Positions 8,570 through 19,261 are shown, numbered from the stretch's first letter. The stretch: DNA of 64,000 bases from Phycomyces nitens (GCA_022702545.1 JAHRBC010000006.1:1302001-1366000); one strand, 5' to 3'. The notes: generated from the letters alone by a model not told the origin. Numbers and translations: made by a program.

Positions 8570-11400
8570 TGCCAGATGAACGTCCTCGCACGCCTGTAGA
8601 GTTTGACAACTTTGTTTGTGCAGAGCTCCCTGACCCAATCACCCACCCAAAGTTGTACAATACAGTAGTCAATAGTATGACACATGGTCCTTGCGGTACT
8701 GCCAAGCCTGATGCTCCATGTATGCATAATGGTATATGTACCAAGGGCTATCCAAAGGCATTCATCGAGGAGACAAGGGTAAGCTCAAGTGGATATCCAC
8801 TTTACAGACGAAGAAACAATGGGCAGTTTCACATCTTTGGCCGTGGACATTTCGTTGTAACAAACCAACATGTTGTCCCATACAATCCATACCTCTGTCA
8901 CAAGTATGATGCCCATATCAATGTTGAGATCTGTTCCACAACCCGTGCCATCAAGTATCTGTGTAAGTATCTTACAAAAGGCTCTGATCGTGCACAAGTA
9001 GAAATTTCAAACGAGAATTCTGCTGTTGATTCTGGACATCGAGATCAACCAGTTGCTATTGATGAGATTACTGAGTACCAGAATGCTCGATATATTGGCC
9101 CATGTGAAGCTGTGTGGCGCACATTTTCAGTCCCTATTCACATGCACCACCCAATGGTATCACGACTCAGTATCCATCTACCTGATGAGCAATACGTCAA
9201 TTTTCGGGAGGACATGTCTGCAGAAGAACTTCGCCTTGCACGCGACTCTCTCTCTCAAGGAACAAAGCTCTTGGCGTTTTTCCAACTCTGTGCTTGCGAC
9301 GAAAATGCACGTCAATATGCGTACAATGAAATACCAAAGTATTACACTTGGATGGCTGCCAGCAGAAAATGGAAGGCAAGGAGCAGACCTCCATTTAAAG
9401 ATGTTGTATCTCGGATATATGCCGCCAGTCCGTCAAATATGGAGTTGTTTTGTCTTCGGATGCTCCTGCTCAAAGTACGAGGACCAACAAGTTTTTCGAG
9501 TATCAAGACCGTAGATGGAATTGTGTATGGAACCTTCCAACAAGCTGCTCTTGCTCTTGGGCTCTTGGCGGATGACAATGAATGGGATAAGTGCATGGAT
9601 GAAGCCAGACAACTCTCCCCTTCGGCCTCAATAATTCGTGCATTGTTCACATACATTCTGACCAACTGTTCTCCATCTGATCCTTCTCTTCTTTGGGAAA
9701 AGTACAAAGATGATATGGCTGATGACTACTTTTTCGAGATTCTAAATACTCTTCCAACTACAACAATGGACTTGAGTGAGGAACAGAAAGAGTTGATCTT
9801 AAAAAGGGCTCTTGGGGACATACAGTCTCGACTCCAGGTTACTGGCCATAACCTTTCGGATTACCCAACAATGCCGCAAGAATTTGTTACGGATATGGGA
9901 GATATTCCAATTCTTGAGGCACTTGAAATGGCCGAAAAGAGAGGATACGACGCCGAAGAAGAAAGGCAGGCACTTGAAGTAGTTCAGAGGATGTTCAACA
10001 CAGAGCAAAAGATCGCTTACGATCAAATTGTTGCATCCCTGAATCTTTTCGAAAGTGAACCCCAGAGCAGACTGTTCTTTGTTGATGGGCCAGGCGGGAC
10101 AGGAAAATCGTTGCTGTTCAAAGCACTTTTGAACTATGTACGATCCAAGGATGAAATCGCTCTCCCTGTCGCTACTTCTGGAATTGCCGCAATCCTATTG
10201 CCCGGTGGAAGGACAGCACACAGCAGGTTCAAGATACCATTAGATGCAAACCATGACTCCTCCTGTGGTATATCACTTGGATCTTCCCACGCAAGGCTTC
10301 TACAAAAAGCCAAACTCTTTCTCTGGGACGAAGCCGTAATGTGCAACAAACACAGCTTTGAGGCTGTTGACAGATGCCTTCGGGACATTATGGGTGCAGT
10401 AGACCCTGTCTATGAGAGAATTCCGTTTGGTGGAAAAGTGTTTGTGTTTGGCGGAGACTTTCGTCAAATCTTGCCTGTTGTGAAGAAAGGCACACGATCT
10501 CAGGTTGTAGGAGAGTGCTTAAACAGAGCTACTTTCTGGAGATTTGTAAAAGTGTTCCGTTTGATCCAGAACATGAGAGTTTCTCAAAGTGGTCCTCTTG
10601 CTGCTGAATTCGCTGCAAAGTTATTGGCTATTGGAAATGGTGACGGAGAACATGAGCACACTCTTGAGCTCCCTCCACAGTGGTGTATTGACTCGGAAAG
10701 CTATGGAACCCTTATTAATAAGGTGTATCCTCAAATTTCCTCAATCAACCAGCAGCCCCACTACTACAGCCACAATGCCATCCTTGCACCAACCAACAAC
10801 ATGATCACCCAAATCAATGATGTTGCCATCGAGATCTTTCCTGGAGACACCAAAGAGTATTGCTCTTTAGACACGGTCATGGATTCTGATGATCCGGATG
10901 CAGACAATGCCAGATACCCAGTCGAGTTCCTCAATTACCTCACTTGCAGTGGTATTCCACCTCATATACTCAAGTTGAAAATTGGTATGCCTCTTCTTAT
11001 CATGCGCAACGTCGATCCAGAAGCTGGACTATGTAATGGCACAAAAGTATTTGTAACCACACTCACAACAAACATCATTGGCATCAAACGTTTGGATCAA
11101 GGCAATAATGGAATTGAATACTTCCTCCCAAGATTCAATATGACGACTAATGAAGGCGAGTTTCCCTTTAAGCTCTCACGCCGTCAATTTCCTGTCCGGG
11201 CTGCCTTTGCCATGACAATTAACAAATCTCAAGGACAGACATTGTCTCATGTTGGTGTCTACCTTGAGCATCCTGTGTTTTCTCATGGTCAGCTGTACGT
11301 TGCACTCTCCAGGGCAACAGATCCAACAAATGTGTGTGTGGCTGTCCCAAAAAATGTATCCACCACAAAAAATGTTGTATATAAAGAAGTTCTTCTTTAG
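8569..11400 (+). CDS. Helitron Rep/helicase, C-terminal part with Pif1-like helicase
   Basis: 943 residues continuing the Rep domain and adding a superfamily-1B helicase. Seen: the Rep tyrosine motif YLCKYLTKGSD (two Tyr separated by three residues) near residue 127; Walker A GPGGTGKS near 508; Walker B FLWDEAVM near 585; FVFGGDFRQILPVV near 625; and the C-terminal helicase motif FAMTINKSQGQTLSHVGVYL followed by YVALSRA. This is the standard Helitron order and no other stop interrupts it. The apparent start methionine is simply the first ATG after the frameshift and is unlikely to be a true start. Confidence 0.92.
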   Translation: MPDERPRTPVEFDNFVCAELPDPITHPKLYNTVVNSMTHGPCGTAKPDAPCMHNGICTKGYPKAFIEETRVSSSGYPLYRRRNNGQFHIFGRGHFVVTNQHVVPYNPYLCHKYDAHINVEICSTTRAIKYLCKYLTKGSDRAQVEISNENSAVDSGHRDQPVAIDEITEYQNARYIGPCEAVWRTFSVPIHMHHPMVSRLSIHLPDEQYVNFREDMSAEELRLARDSLSQGTKLLAFFQLCACDENARQYAYNEIPKYYTWMAASRKWKARSRPPFKDVVSRIYAASPSNMELFCLRMLLLKVRGPTSFSSIKTVDGIVYGTFQQAALALGLLADDNEWDKCMDEARQLSPSASIIRALFTYILTNCSPSDPSLLWEKYKDDMADDYFFEILNTLPTTTMDLSEEQKELILKRALGDIQSRLQVTGHNLSDYPTMPQEFVTDMGDIPILEALEMAEKRGYDAEEERQALEVVQRMFNTEQKIAYDQIVASLNLFESEPQSRLFFVDGPGGTGKSLLFKALLNYVRSKDEIALPVATSGIAAILLPGGRTAHSRFKIPLDANHDSSCGISLGSSHARLLQKAKLFLWDEAVMCNKHSFEAVDRCLRDIMGAVDPVYERIPFGGKVFVFGGDFRQILPVVKKGTRSQVVGECLNRATFWRFVKVFRLIQNMRVSQSGPLAAEFAAKLLAIGNGDGEHEHTLELPPQWCIDSESYGTLINKVYPQISSINQQPHYYSHNAILAPTNNMITQINDVAIEIFPGDTKEYCSLDTVMDSDDPDADNARYPVEFLNYLTCSGIPPHILKLKIGMPLLIMRNVDPEAGLCNGTKVFVTTLTTNIIGIKRLDQGNNGIEYFLPRFNMTTNEGEFPFKLSRRQFPVRAAFAMTINKSQGQTLSHVGVYLEHPVFSHGQLYVALSRATDPTNVCVAVPKNVSTTKNVVYKEVLL

Positions 11401-11833
11401 TTCCCACATCATCAGTTTTATCAACATATACTTTTATCCTAACATCAATAAATTTTCTATATTATATCCTCACTAATAACTTAAAATATCTTTTACAACC
11501 TATAGCAACTATTTACCAATATAATTTATATTATGTCTATCCTCTTATTAAAATGTAGATCCAATTATTAGTAAAGTCAATGGATGAACCAAACTATTAA
11601 AACTCTAATAATGTAACCAGTAGTCAAAATAATTTATAAACTCAGTAGAACCTCAATAACAGCCTATAGCCATAGATACTACGAAATCGTAAAATTAGAT
11701 CTTTGCAGTAGAACCAGATATTTCTTTCTGCCTGTAGTTGGGAGGTAATCAGGGAGCCCTCGGAGAGCAAGCAGCGCTTGTAGAATATAATAGTTGGTTA
11801 GACACTAGTAACATTTTAATAAATATTTCTTAC

Positions 11834-12076
11834 ACCCAGTATCAACTTCCATCGCACTTATTTGCGAGTCTTTTATTATTATATAATATTAGTATTAAAA
11901 TACACTACTGTTGTTTTAAATAAAATACCTCTTGAAGTTCTAAATGCTTCCTCTACTCTCGCTCTTTTGTTATGATGTTGAGCCGTTCTTCTTGTCACAA
12001 AGGTATATCCTTCCTCATTATCACCGCATACAGTGCAATAGCACTTGACATTGTAGATACTGCTGGCAGAAGACAT
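11834..12076 (-). pseudogene. tnp2 exons 1 and 2 of element H
   Basis: Exon 1 (12076-11929, 148 nt) encodes the zinc-finger start MSSASSIYNVKCYCTVC with downstream QHHNKRAR. It ends at a GTATTT donor at the same place as in elements A, B, C and C'. Exon 2 (11869-11834, 36 nt) encodes DSQISAMEVDTG and ends at GTAAGA. The remaining exons are lost, so no transposase can be made from this copy. Confidence 0.75.
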
Positions 12077-12105
12077 GTTGTTTATGTTTGTAATGATAAA
12101 ATTAA

Positions 12106-12122
12106 AAGGAAACGAGTGTTAC
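12106..12122 (-). promoter_or_regulatory. Conserved 5' motif of tnp2 (element H)
   Basis: Minus-strand GTAACACTCGTTTCCTT about 30-45 nt before the tnp2 ATG. The same motif precedes the gene in A, B, C, C' and F. Confidence 0.5.
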
Positions 12123-12324
12123 ATATATTTTATTTGCTATACTTTTATAACAATACAAAGTAATACTCTAATGCTTATTATATCTGGGCCAATAGAAAAT
12201 GCCAATATTATATTTTTGACATGAACACAAGAAAAACAGTTGAGTTGGAAAACGACCCCACATTAATACCAGTTCAGGGCAACTTGGCCACTAGTGTATT
12301 CAGGGTTGTTTTTCCAGTGACGGT

Positions 12325-13320
12325 TCTTTCTTGGGCAGAGACTACAAAATTCTTATCCAGCAAATTCCAATTTTGTTGAATCAATTGATTGACTCTGGAG
12401 AGATTAGACCTGACGAAGGAATCATGCTGATAAAAGCATGTTTTGAAAACCTGGGCAAGTTGGCTTCGCTTTCCTATGTCAGTAGAATCAAGTCCAACTC
12501 AAATCTGTACCTGAGACAAATTGCATCGACATACAATGATCTTCGTCTTTCCGTGTTATATCACAATGCCTTCATCAAACAGAAACGTCCAACAAGATCA
12601 GGTCACAGCATCTATAATTCCAGCAAAATGCATATTATGCATCATCTTGTCGATGACATTTATCATTTTGGCTCCCCAATTTTCTACGAAACAGAAAAGG
12701 GTGAGCAATTCAATAAGTTTATCAGAGAGTGTCTTTTCCGGACGAATAGACATAATCCTTCTAAAGATGTTGCTGTTGCTTTTGCAAAAAGAATGATGGC
12801 TTATCATATCCTGAGTGGTGGTTCTTGGTCGGTGGCAGACATTGTCAATCCTGTCAAAGCTTCTCACAAAGTTCTTGGAAGTTCTGCTTCCTTTGGCTCG
12901 ACAATAAGAGACTTTGCTGACAATGATGACAATGAGAAAACGATGAAGGTTGGATCCACTGGCATCTTTAAAAACAGCAGCAACAACCTGCTTATTGGAG
13001 AGGTCGCCAAGTTTGACAGTACAAATGGTGTTTACACCATCATTGAATACGCTCTTTGGTGTGATCAAGGCCAAGTCACCAGATTTCGCCCATCCAGTGA
13101 TGAAGATGCAAGCCTTAGTGTCTATCACACTTGCAGAAAAGATTGTGGTGGAAATCTGTATGCCGAAAAACTGCTGCAGACAAAATCAATTATTAGAGAA
13201 ACAGAATGTCAGTTCATAGAAATGCTTGACATTTCAAGAAGATCTGATCACTTTAATTTAATCAACACCAGCAAGTTTGGCACCTTCTGGTGGGCATTGT
13301 CACACAAAAACAACTTATAA
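12325..13320 (+). pseudogene. C-terminal fragment of another Tnp2-like transposase
   Basis: About 330 residues are open from the CACTA-H junction to a TAA at 13318-13320. The motifs FLGRDYK, HHLVDDIYHFG, ETEKGEQFNKFIRE and RTNRHNPSKDVAVAFAKR resemble the C-terminal region of large fungal transposase-domain proteins. That region is equivalent in position to FGPVYGYWLFGFERFNG of the Tnp2 proteins elsewhere in the window, but the family is clearly different. The coding frame continues upstream without a start into the terminus of element H, so H interrupted or truncated this gene. The upstream catalytic part is not in the window. The exact family is not certain. Confidence 0.6.
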
Positions 13321-13539
13321 AAATAAAATAAATTCCATTTTGCCTTTTTGGTGACTCATTTTTGCAACTGAAGTTCCGATGCTATTTTATTGGATGAAAA
13401 AAAATCCTGTCGTGGCTTCAATCGATTCTGGTGTTTGAAACGCAGATTTTTAATAAAAAAATTGAATTTCCACCATTTTGAGTTATCTAATTGGCTAGGA
13501 GAGGAATTTTTACTATAAAAGGAAACGAAACTCCCTGGG

Positions 13540-13895
13540 TGTGTAGATGCAGTACAAGCAAGAATGGTTACAGTCTTGTCCAGAAACTGACTGCTCAACG
13601 TTATGCAAAGAGAGCAAGATTAGAGCGTCTTGAAGATTGTGAAAGGGGCAAGTTACTTTTGTAAACACTCTATGAATTGTATCATAATATATTTTACTAG
13701 AAATCTCCTCCCAATGCAATATGATAGATGTTGATTTTGAACATAAGGATTATTTATTGGCATAGCAACAGAAACTAAATAACTACTATATTCTATATTT
13801 GGCTACCTTGTTCCATAAAGTTGGGTCCTCAGATGTACTTGGTGATCAGGAGAACTCGCTGTTTTTTGGAAGCCGATCCTTTTGCCGATTATACA
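13540..13895 (+). pseudogene. tnp2 5' exons of element G
   Basis: Matches tnp2 of element A: zinc-finger exon residues CRCSTSKNGYSLVQKLTAQ, ending at a GC-type donor (GGCAAGT) at 13647; then the acidic-exon start GSSDVLGDQ. Homology stops at about 13895 after CCTTTTGCCGAT. The start codon region is lost. His of the zinc-finger exon is Tyr here (TAT for CAT). The flanking 13321-13539 shows nothing recognisable. Confidence 0.7.
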
Positions 13896-14819
13896 CTACG
13901 GCAAAAGGAGTGGGAACAGCTACCGAAACAGTAACATAACTGCCATTTTTTATGATTTTAGAGTGCTTTTTCTCTGCAGATTGTGGTTGAAAGGTAATGT
14001 CATCGATGCCGATTCATAAAAGTCGCATGGAATCTCTTTTCATCTGATAATGAGGTAGTTGTAGTACTATAAAAAGGGCCCGTAAATTTTTAGGCAACCT
14101 TGTTTATTGAAATGAGCATTTTATTTGGTGTTAAAGATGTTGCGCATTCTTGAGAAAAATAATTTTTTGGCTGTGTGAACAAAACGGTAGCATAACTACT
14201 GTTTTTTTGAAACCAATTTTTTGTTTTTGACATTATTAGCCATTTTATTTTATTTGGTGTCCATATAATAATATAAAGAGGTATAGAGAGAGCATTATAA
14301 AGAAAGAATTATAAAATAAAGAGGCTACTCATGGTGACGCGTCAATTATTCTTGAATATGTAGTACAGTGCAATAAAATAGAATTATTTCCGTCTGGTAG
14401 GTATTGATTGAGTCGTTGATGTTGGACATCATCTACATTAACAACTGCAAATGTCGGTTGTAGTATATAGCCCATTGTACAAAGTGCGGGCTGCTACTTT
14501 ATTTCTGCTACATACAAGTCATCGTTTGTAATGTCAAGCTCCTTCATGAGTTTTTTCTAAAGTAACAAAATATTGACTAAAGTCTTAATCTCTATACTAA
14601 AAGTAGAGATGAACAATACTAATGAGCTGGTTTTCATTAGTTATATTGTGATTGCTAGGTAAGCATGTACAAATAGCAAGTGATTCTTATTTTGTGTTTT
14701 TACTAATACTATATTTATTTTCTATAAGGACAAGGGGGGTGTTGGGTGGTGATTGTTGGTGCTAATATCGCCGTTTGGGTATATAAATGAAGAATGCAAA
14801 GTTGAATCTGTCCAATGAT
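13896..14819. other. Unassigned A/T-rich stretch
   Basis: No gene, tRNA or terminus is supported. Two short related segments (ACAGTAACATAACTGCC near 13930 and GGTAGCATAACTACTG near 14187) hint at a decayed repeat. Confidence 0.4.
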
Positions 14820-15240
14820 AGACATTAACAATGACAGTAGAAACATCAACCTCCATAGCATTCAAATCAGTATGCCACAGGTAATAACTAAACAGAACTT
14901 CATTTATACTATTATTATGCCGTGTATAACATTACTATTTAAATAGACAAATTGACTGAAAAGCTTACACAGTTGGTCACCACTTCTCCCATTGAAAATA
15001 TCACAAAAACGAGCTTTAGTATATATATGTGGTTGCAAAAGGTTAATATTAGGATAGATCTTAATTATTATATTGATATAGTTGCGGATTTCAGAGTATC
15101 TAATGAGCTTATCCAGTTTACTTATAATTCTCTCTATGAATTGAGTGGAGCAGCTTTGTAATGGGCCTCGGCAATTTATTATATGAAAAAAGGTGTATCA
15201 GGTAATTTTGAATAGTTTAAAAGAGACCGAGATATAGCCT
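14820..15240 (+). pseudogene. Decayed Ty3/gypsy gag relic
   Basis: A 69-codon open stretch (14952-15161) followed in frame by TAA and then WASAIYYMKKG gives the pattern WLQKVNIRIDLNYY ... FTYNSL ... LSGAAL-stop-WASAIYY. This fits the L-x-G-x-A-x2-W block of Ty3-type Gag, with the stop replacing one residue (TAA, possibly from CAA). Flanks are too decayed to follow. No pol motif was found to 16080; 15241-16080 is A/T-rich with nothing else I can support. Confidence 0.45.
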
Positions 15241-16104
15241 TGCTATAAACTTGTTGGGAAAGTAAGTTGCGCAGATTCTCAAAGTGTATCTTATGGAAAA
15301 GGTAATAATCGATTGTAACAACAATAAAATACTATACTATGATTTAACTTGTGTTTTTATTTTATCTGGCAACGCAAAAGTTATATTAAGATACAAGGGC
15401 CATTCCTTTGTTCACAATCTAAAGGATATGGTTATTATCCATGCTTGGCAAGTATCAGACAGCAAGCTATTTTATTAATATTTTCACCAAAAACCTTTGC
15501 AGTCAAATGAAGATTGATCAACCCAAAGGAATATTCAAAAGTCAATAGTTTGTTAAAGTGTTTGGTTTGTATATATTTTTCATTTATTATAAATAGATAT
15601 CTGGTATAAAAAGGGATCAATTGGACAAATACCTTGATTAGCTTGGTAAGTTAGTAATTGATACAAGTGGTGGTCTCAAAGAAAAGAGTAAACTTCATTT
15701 ACATAATATGCTTTATCAATAAGATCAAAAAATACGGCACAAGAGAACCCATAGAGAATAACCTTTGTTTATGTTAATATTTTTCTCAAACCATGCTTTG
15801 ACTATGAATCGCAGCATCAACTAAAAGCATGGTCTTATATTATCAAACACTATTTCATTGACAAGAACACTATCATATGGTCATAAAATAATATAATGGT
15901 CTGTCACAGAATCAATATAAATATTATAGAATGCTGTGCACCAAGTCTTGGAAAAGGCTTTACAATCAATAATCAGGCTCATAAATAAATAATAGAGAAT
16001 AATAAAGTAAGTTGACTCTAATATATGTTTTGAATACACATTATAGTTAATACAATATTATTTATTACAATATAGCAGCAAAGTCTAAGTCGTTCTTTTC
16101 TTTT

Positions 16105-17730
16105 TTGCTCTTTTTTCCTTTCCCTTGTTTCCTATATCCGGGCCCATTTTTTCTTTCTTTTTTACACATCTTTACACTAAAAAATTGGCAGCTTCTTTAT
16201 AAACATGCGCTCATTCCAATACATCCTGCTTGCATTGCTCATCCAAACAATCTGTGGTCAGTTGAATGTGCCTTTAGCATCTCGCAAATTATCCTGACTC
16301 TCTTTTTTATTTTATAGACCTCCTCAACTCACACAGCTTATTATATGGTTCTATCATCAATATTAGGCTAAAAAAATCTTTTTGTGTCAAACAATTTTCT
16401 ATTCTAACGTTGCTTATTTTATTGTAGATCACACCACCATTCACCCCATCTACCTCTTCCTTCATGTACGATTGGAATCATAATGGTAATATCTTTTCTT
16501 AGTCTTTATATTTTTTATAATATTATTCTGATCCTCTCTTTTTCTCTTATAGCCCTCCGCTACTCACACGGTCTATTATATGGGTATTGTCATCAGTGTC
16601 ATGGTAAAAAAGAACCTTTTGGTGTCAAACCTTTTTTTTGTCCAACGTTGTTTATTCTACTTGGGTCACCCCCATCACACCCTGTCCATCTCTTCCATCA
16701 TCTACAACTGGTTATCATAATGGTAATGCCGTTTCTTGGTCTATACTTTTCTATAATATTATTCTTATTCTCTCTTTTTATTTTATAGATATATTCCGCT
16801 CACACGTCTATTATATGGTATGGTCATCAGTGGCATGGTAAAAAATCGTGTCAAATAATTTTCTCCTTTAACGTTTCTTATTCTACTATAGACCGCCACC
16901 ATCAATCACCCCATCTGGCTCCTCTATCATCTACAACTGTTATCATAATGGTAATACTGTCTCTTAGTATTTATGCTTTCCATAACACTATTCTGATTCT
17001 CTCTTTTTAACTTATAGACCTCCTCTACTCAAATGGTCTATTATATGGTATCGTCATTGGTGGCTTGGTAAAAAATATTTTTGTGTCAAACTATTTTATC
17101 CTTTAACGTTTCTTATTCTACTATAGACCGCCGCCATCACTGTCCACCCCATCTGGCCCCTTCATCATCTACGACTGGTTATCATAATGGTAATGCCTTT
17201 TCTTGGTCTTTATCTCTTTCCATAATATTATTCTGGCTATTTACTAATATTGTTCTATACTCTTAATAAGAATCTATTGTTGGTCATCACGTAACATCCC
17301 TCTACTTAATTGTCAACTCTGTTTCTGGTATGTAAATCGATTATTCTATCACTCAATTCACCCATAGTAATTTACTTTACCCCATCTCTAGTCAATCTAA
17401 TCATACAAGATGCCATGTCATGCCATGCCATGCCGCACAACTCAGCCCCACTTTGTCCGTTCTTATCCATCCCTTACAATGTAAGTATAATATACCTCGC
17501 ATCTTGAACAACACCCGCACTCTTGAATATATGTCACTAATATAACTTTTATTGTATTAGGATACTGCCGCAACCACCCAAATCGCCGTTGGTCCCTATT
17601 TTCAGGTATTGTTCAGTAGTGAAGCACCCAATCCAAGTAGTATCAAGTAGGCCAGTAGAAGCGGCAAGGATAAACAGTAATAGTATTAGAGCTTGTGTAC
17701 AGAGCCATTCTATTCTTTCCAATAAACACA
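16105..17730 (+). other. Micro-exon transcription unit of element G (four exon pairs)
   Basis: A spliced unit of very small exons. Inferred exons: 16318-16366, 16428-16485, 16553-16603, ~16672-16722, 16789-16837, 16892-16950, 17018-17067, 17127-17189, 17271-17327, 17392-17480 and 17561-17605. Donors are mostly GTAA or GTATG. Acceptors are TATAG, often preceded by a CTAAC/TTAAC branch site 15-20 nt upstream. The ~50/59-nt pair is repeated four times. AATAAA lies at 17721. One pair has lost its acceptor (TTGGG for ATAG near 16670) and one donor is GCTAAA. Coding potential is unclear: the last two exons read NSAPLCPFLS and DTAATTQIAVGPYFQ, similar to other copies, but pair lengths are not multiples of three. 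It is a non-coding spliced RNA or a decaying small secreted-protein gene. Confidence 0.6.
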
Positions 17731-18175
17731 AATATAAACCATAAACCTAATAAGTACGGGGTATAAAACAATGGGGGGGATCATTCTATGCTTGATTGCA
17801 CAGTAATAGTATTCAATGATTGGTTAATTGCTTGAGGATATCCTTGATACCATGGAGAAAGCCAGCTTCTCCCCAACTTTATTTGCTGTGTTTAATCATC
17901 TTTTCAATTTATAAACACATAATCTATTACACTAAAAACATAGTTTTAAGCACAAAAATCTGGTAAACACCAAAAATCTATATGCAGAAAAAGCTAACAA
18001 ACCCTACTCTCCCAAAAGTTTTCAACTTTGCACCTGTATGAGATTCGACTTTGAGCCCAGGAGAAACCTTGCTTACTCCCATACTCGTAGTATTCTGTTC
18101 TCCCCTGAAAACCTAAACTTTTCCCCTATTTATTTCTGGTTATATACATGGTTTTACCCCACAGTTTTTGCAGTG

Positions 18176-18609
18176 TATTGGGCTCTTGTGTTTGACAATG
18201 TCTCTTTTGTTCCTGCAGCCATCAGTGCATCTGCCCATTCCCTCCTTCACACTTGCGTTGACCAAACCAGCATACCCTAGACATTTCTATATACCCATAA
18301 CATATCATCTTTCATTTCCCCAGTCCCATTTTCATACTTCATAATCTCTATCTTTATACATAATTTTCTCTCATAAGCTTTGAGGCCAATAAGATACCCC
18401 CAGCATCGCCGATCGAAGAAGCATGACTGTGTAGGGATAATAAACTATCTTCTACAAAAAAAAATGTGTCAAGCACGATGGTCACGTGACTCAAGAGTTG
18501 AAAATAAAGGGGAAAATATGATGACGTTTCAAGGTCAACGTCATAGTTCTGAGTCACACAGGCTACTTTTGGGCATAGCTAGAAAATTCCACCACAGATG
18601 TGTCAAACA
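18176..18609. other. Unassigned segment between element G and a solo LTR
   Basis: No supported gene. Contains GTCACGTGAC near 18481 and several TATA/AT-rich runs. Confidence 0.4.
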
Positions 18610-19047
18610 TGATGCGTGATGTGTTTGTATGGTTGTGTATGGTAACCGAATGGGTGACAAATAATAAAATGATAATAAAGATAAAGAAAATGACTAACGA
18701 AACTCAACAGTATATTCCCAAAATGTAACCAGGCAAAATATCACTGCTCTTCAGAGATTGAAAAGTACAAATAAAAATAAAATAGAATTGGTATTAAACC
18801 CAACGAAAGATATCCTTTATTGATTGAAAATTGAATGTCTTTTATAGACATTCAAAATTGAAAAAGAATAACCAAAAATAATAAAATAAATGGATGGAAT
18901 TGTGCTATCGCAGTCAAGGTAAAACAAAGAATAAAGAAATAAATGAATAAAATGATGCAATTCCAGACAAGTGTGGTAAAGTATAGTATAAAAATATTGT
19001 AAAAATAATAAAAGTAAAAATGGAAGAAGTACATTGTACAAAGACAA
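18610..19047 (-). repeat. Solo LTR, 3' part (interrupted by element C)
   Basis: Minus-strand LTR sequence ending in CACATCACGCATCA. Its other part resumes at 33453. The joined length of about 755 bp matches the intact related LTR at 60876-61628. The interruption point carries the CAA duplication of element C. Confidence 0.8.
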
Positions 19048-19244
19048 CACTGGAAAAACGGCCCTGAATACACTGGTGGTATAGTAGCCCTGAACTGGTG
19101 TGAAAGCTAGTCTATTTTTCAACTCCACAGTTTTCCTTTTTTTTATTTCGAAAATATAATTTTACTACATCCTATTGGTTCGGATACAATGAGCATTAGA
19201 ATATTACTTTTTATTATTATAAAAGTATAGCAAATAAAATACAT

Positions 19245-19261
19245 GTAACACTCGTTTCCTT
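19245..19261 (+). promoter_or_regulatory. Conserved 5' motif of tnp2 (element C)
   Basis: GTAACACTCGTTTCCTT, 30 nt before the tnp2 ATG at 19291. An ATTGG-TTCGGATA block lies about 75 nt further upstream. Confidence 0.5.

Larger units (their letters stand above)
6683..11780 (+). mobile_element. Helitron (rolling-circle transposon); 5' end unresolved
   Basis: Carries a Rep/helicase gene on the plus strand. The right boundary is placed at about 11780 because sequence homologous to CACTA exon-flanking DNA starts there. A small hairpin, CAAGC-AGC-GCTTG (11768-11780), ends at this boundary. A canonical CTRR terminus is not obvious. The left end lies somewhere in 6400-6683 and was not located. The 11401-11767 tail is non-coding and A/T-rich. 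Confidence 0.7.
11781..12319 (-). mobile_element. CACTA element H, truncated tnp2-end fragment
   Basis: On the minus strand it starts with the CACTA terminus CACTGGAAAAACAACCCTGA, close to the start of element C. It then runs through the conserved 5' motif and the first two tnp2 exons, and breaks off at about 11781 against the Helitron tail. The other end is missing. It sits inside an unrelated transposase fragment that resumes at 12320. Confidence 0.8.
13540..18175 (+). mobile_element. CACTA element G (A-family), internally deleted and 5' truncated
   Basis: The left part (13540-13895) matches tnp2 exons 1-3 of element A. The right part (16105-18175) matches the micro-exon unit and terminal region of A in inverted orientation and ends in GTTTTTGCAGTG. 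The tnp2 catalytic exon and gene 2 are missing; unrelated decayed DNA fills 13896-16080. The left terminus is not visible, so no target duplication can be checked. With element A it forms inverted arms of about 2 kb (16.1-18.18 kb against 19.37-21.9 kb). Confidence 0.75.

Noticed and set aside
8555..8575. Programmed frameshift joining the two Helitron ORFs
   Set aside because: No canonical slippery site with downstream structure, and the break is inside the Rep domain; a one-base deletion is simpler.
11815..11818. CTAG followed by T as the Helitron 3' end
   Set aside because: It lies inside sequence homologous to CACTA tnp2 introns, beyond the Helitron boundary at about 11780.
12325..13320. 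A complete host gene starting at the TTG near 12331
   Set aside because: No ATG start, the frame runs straight out of a transposon terminus, and the motifs are those of transposase C-termini.
16204..16260. Signal-peptide-like start (MRSFQYILLALLIQTIC) as proof of a secreted protein
   Set aside because: Other copies differ here by 2-4 bases and lose the frame, so coding is not supported across the family.
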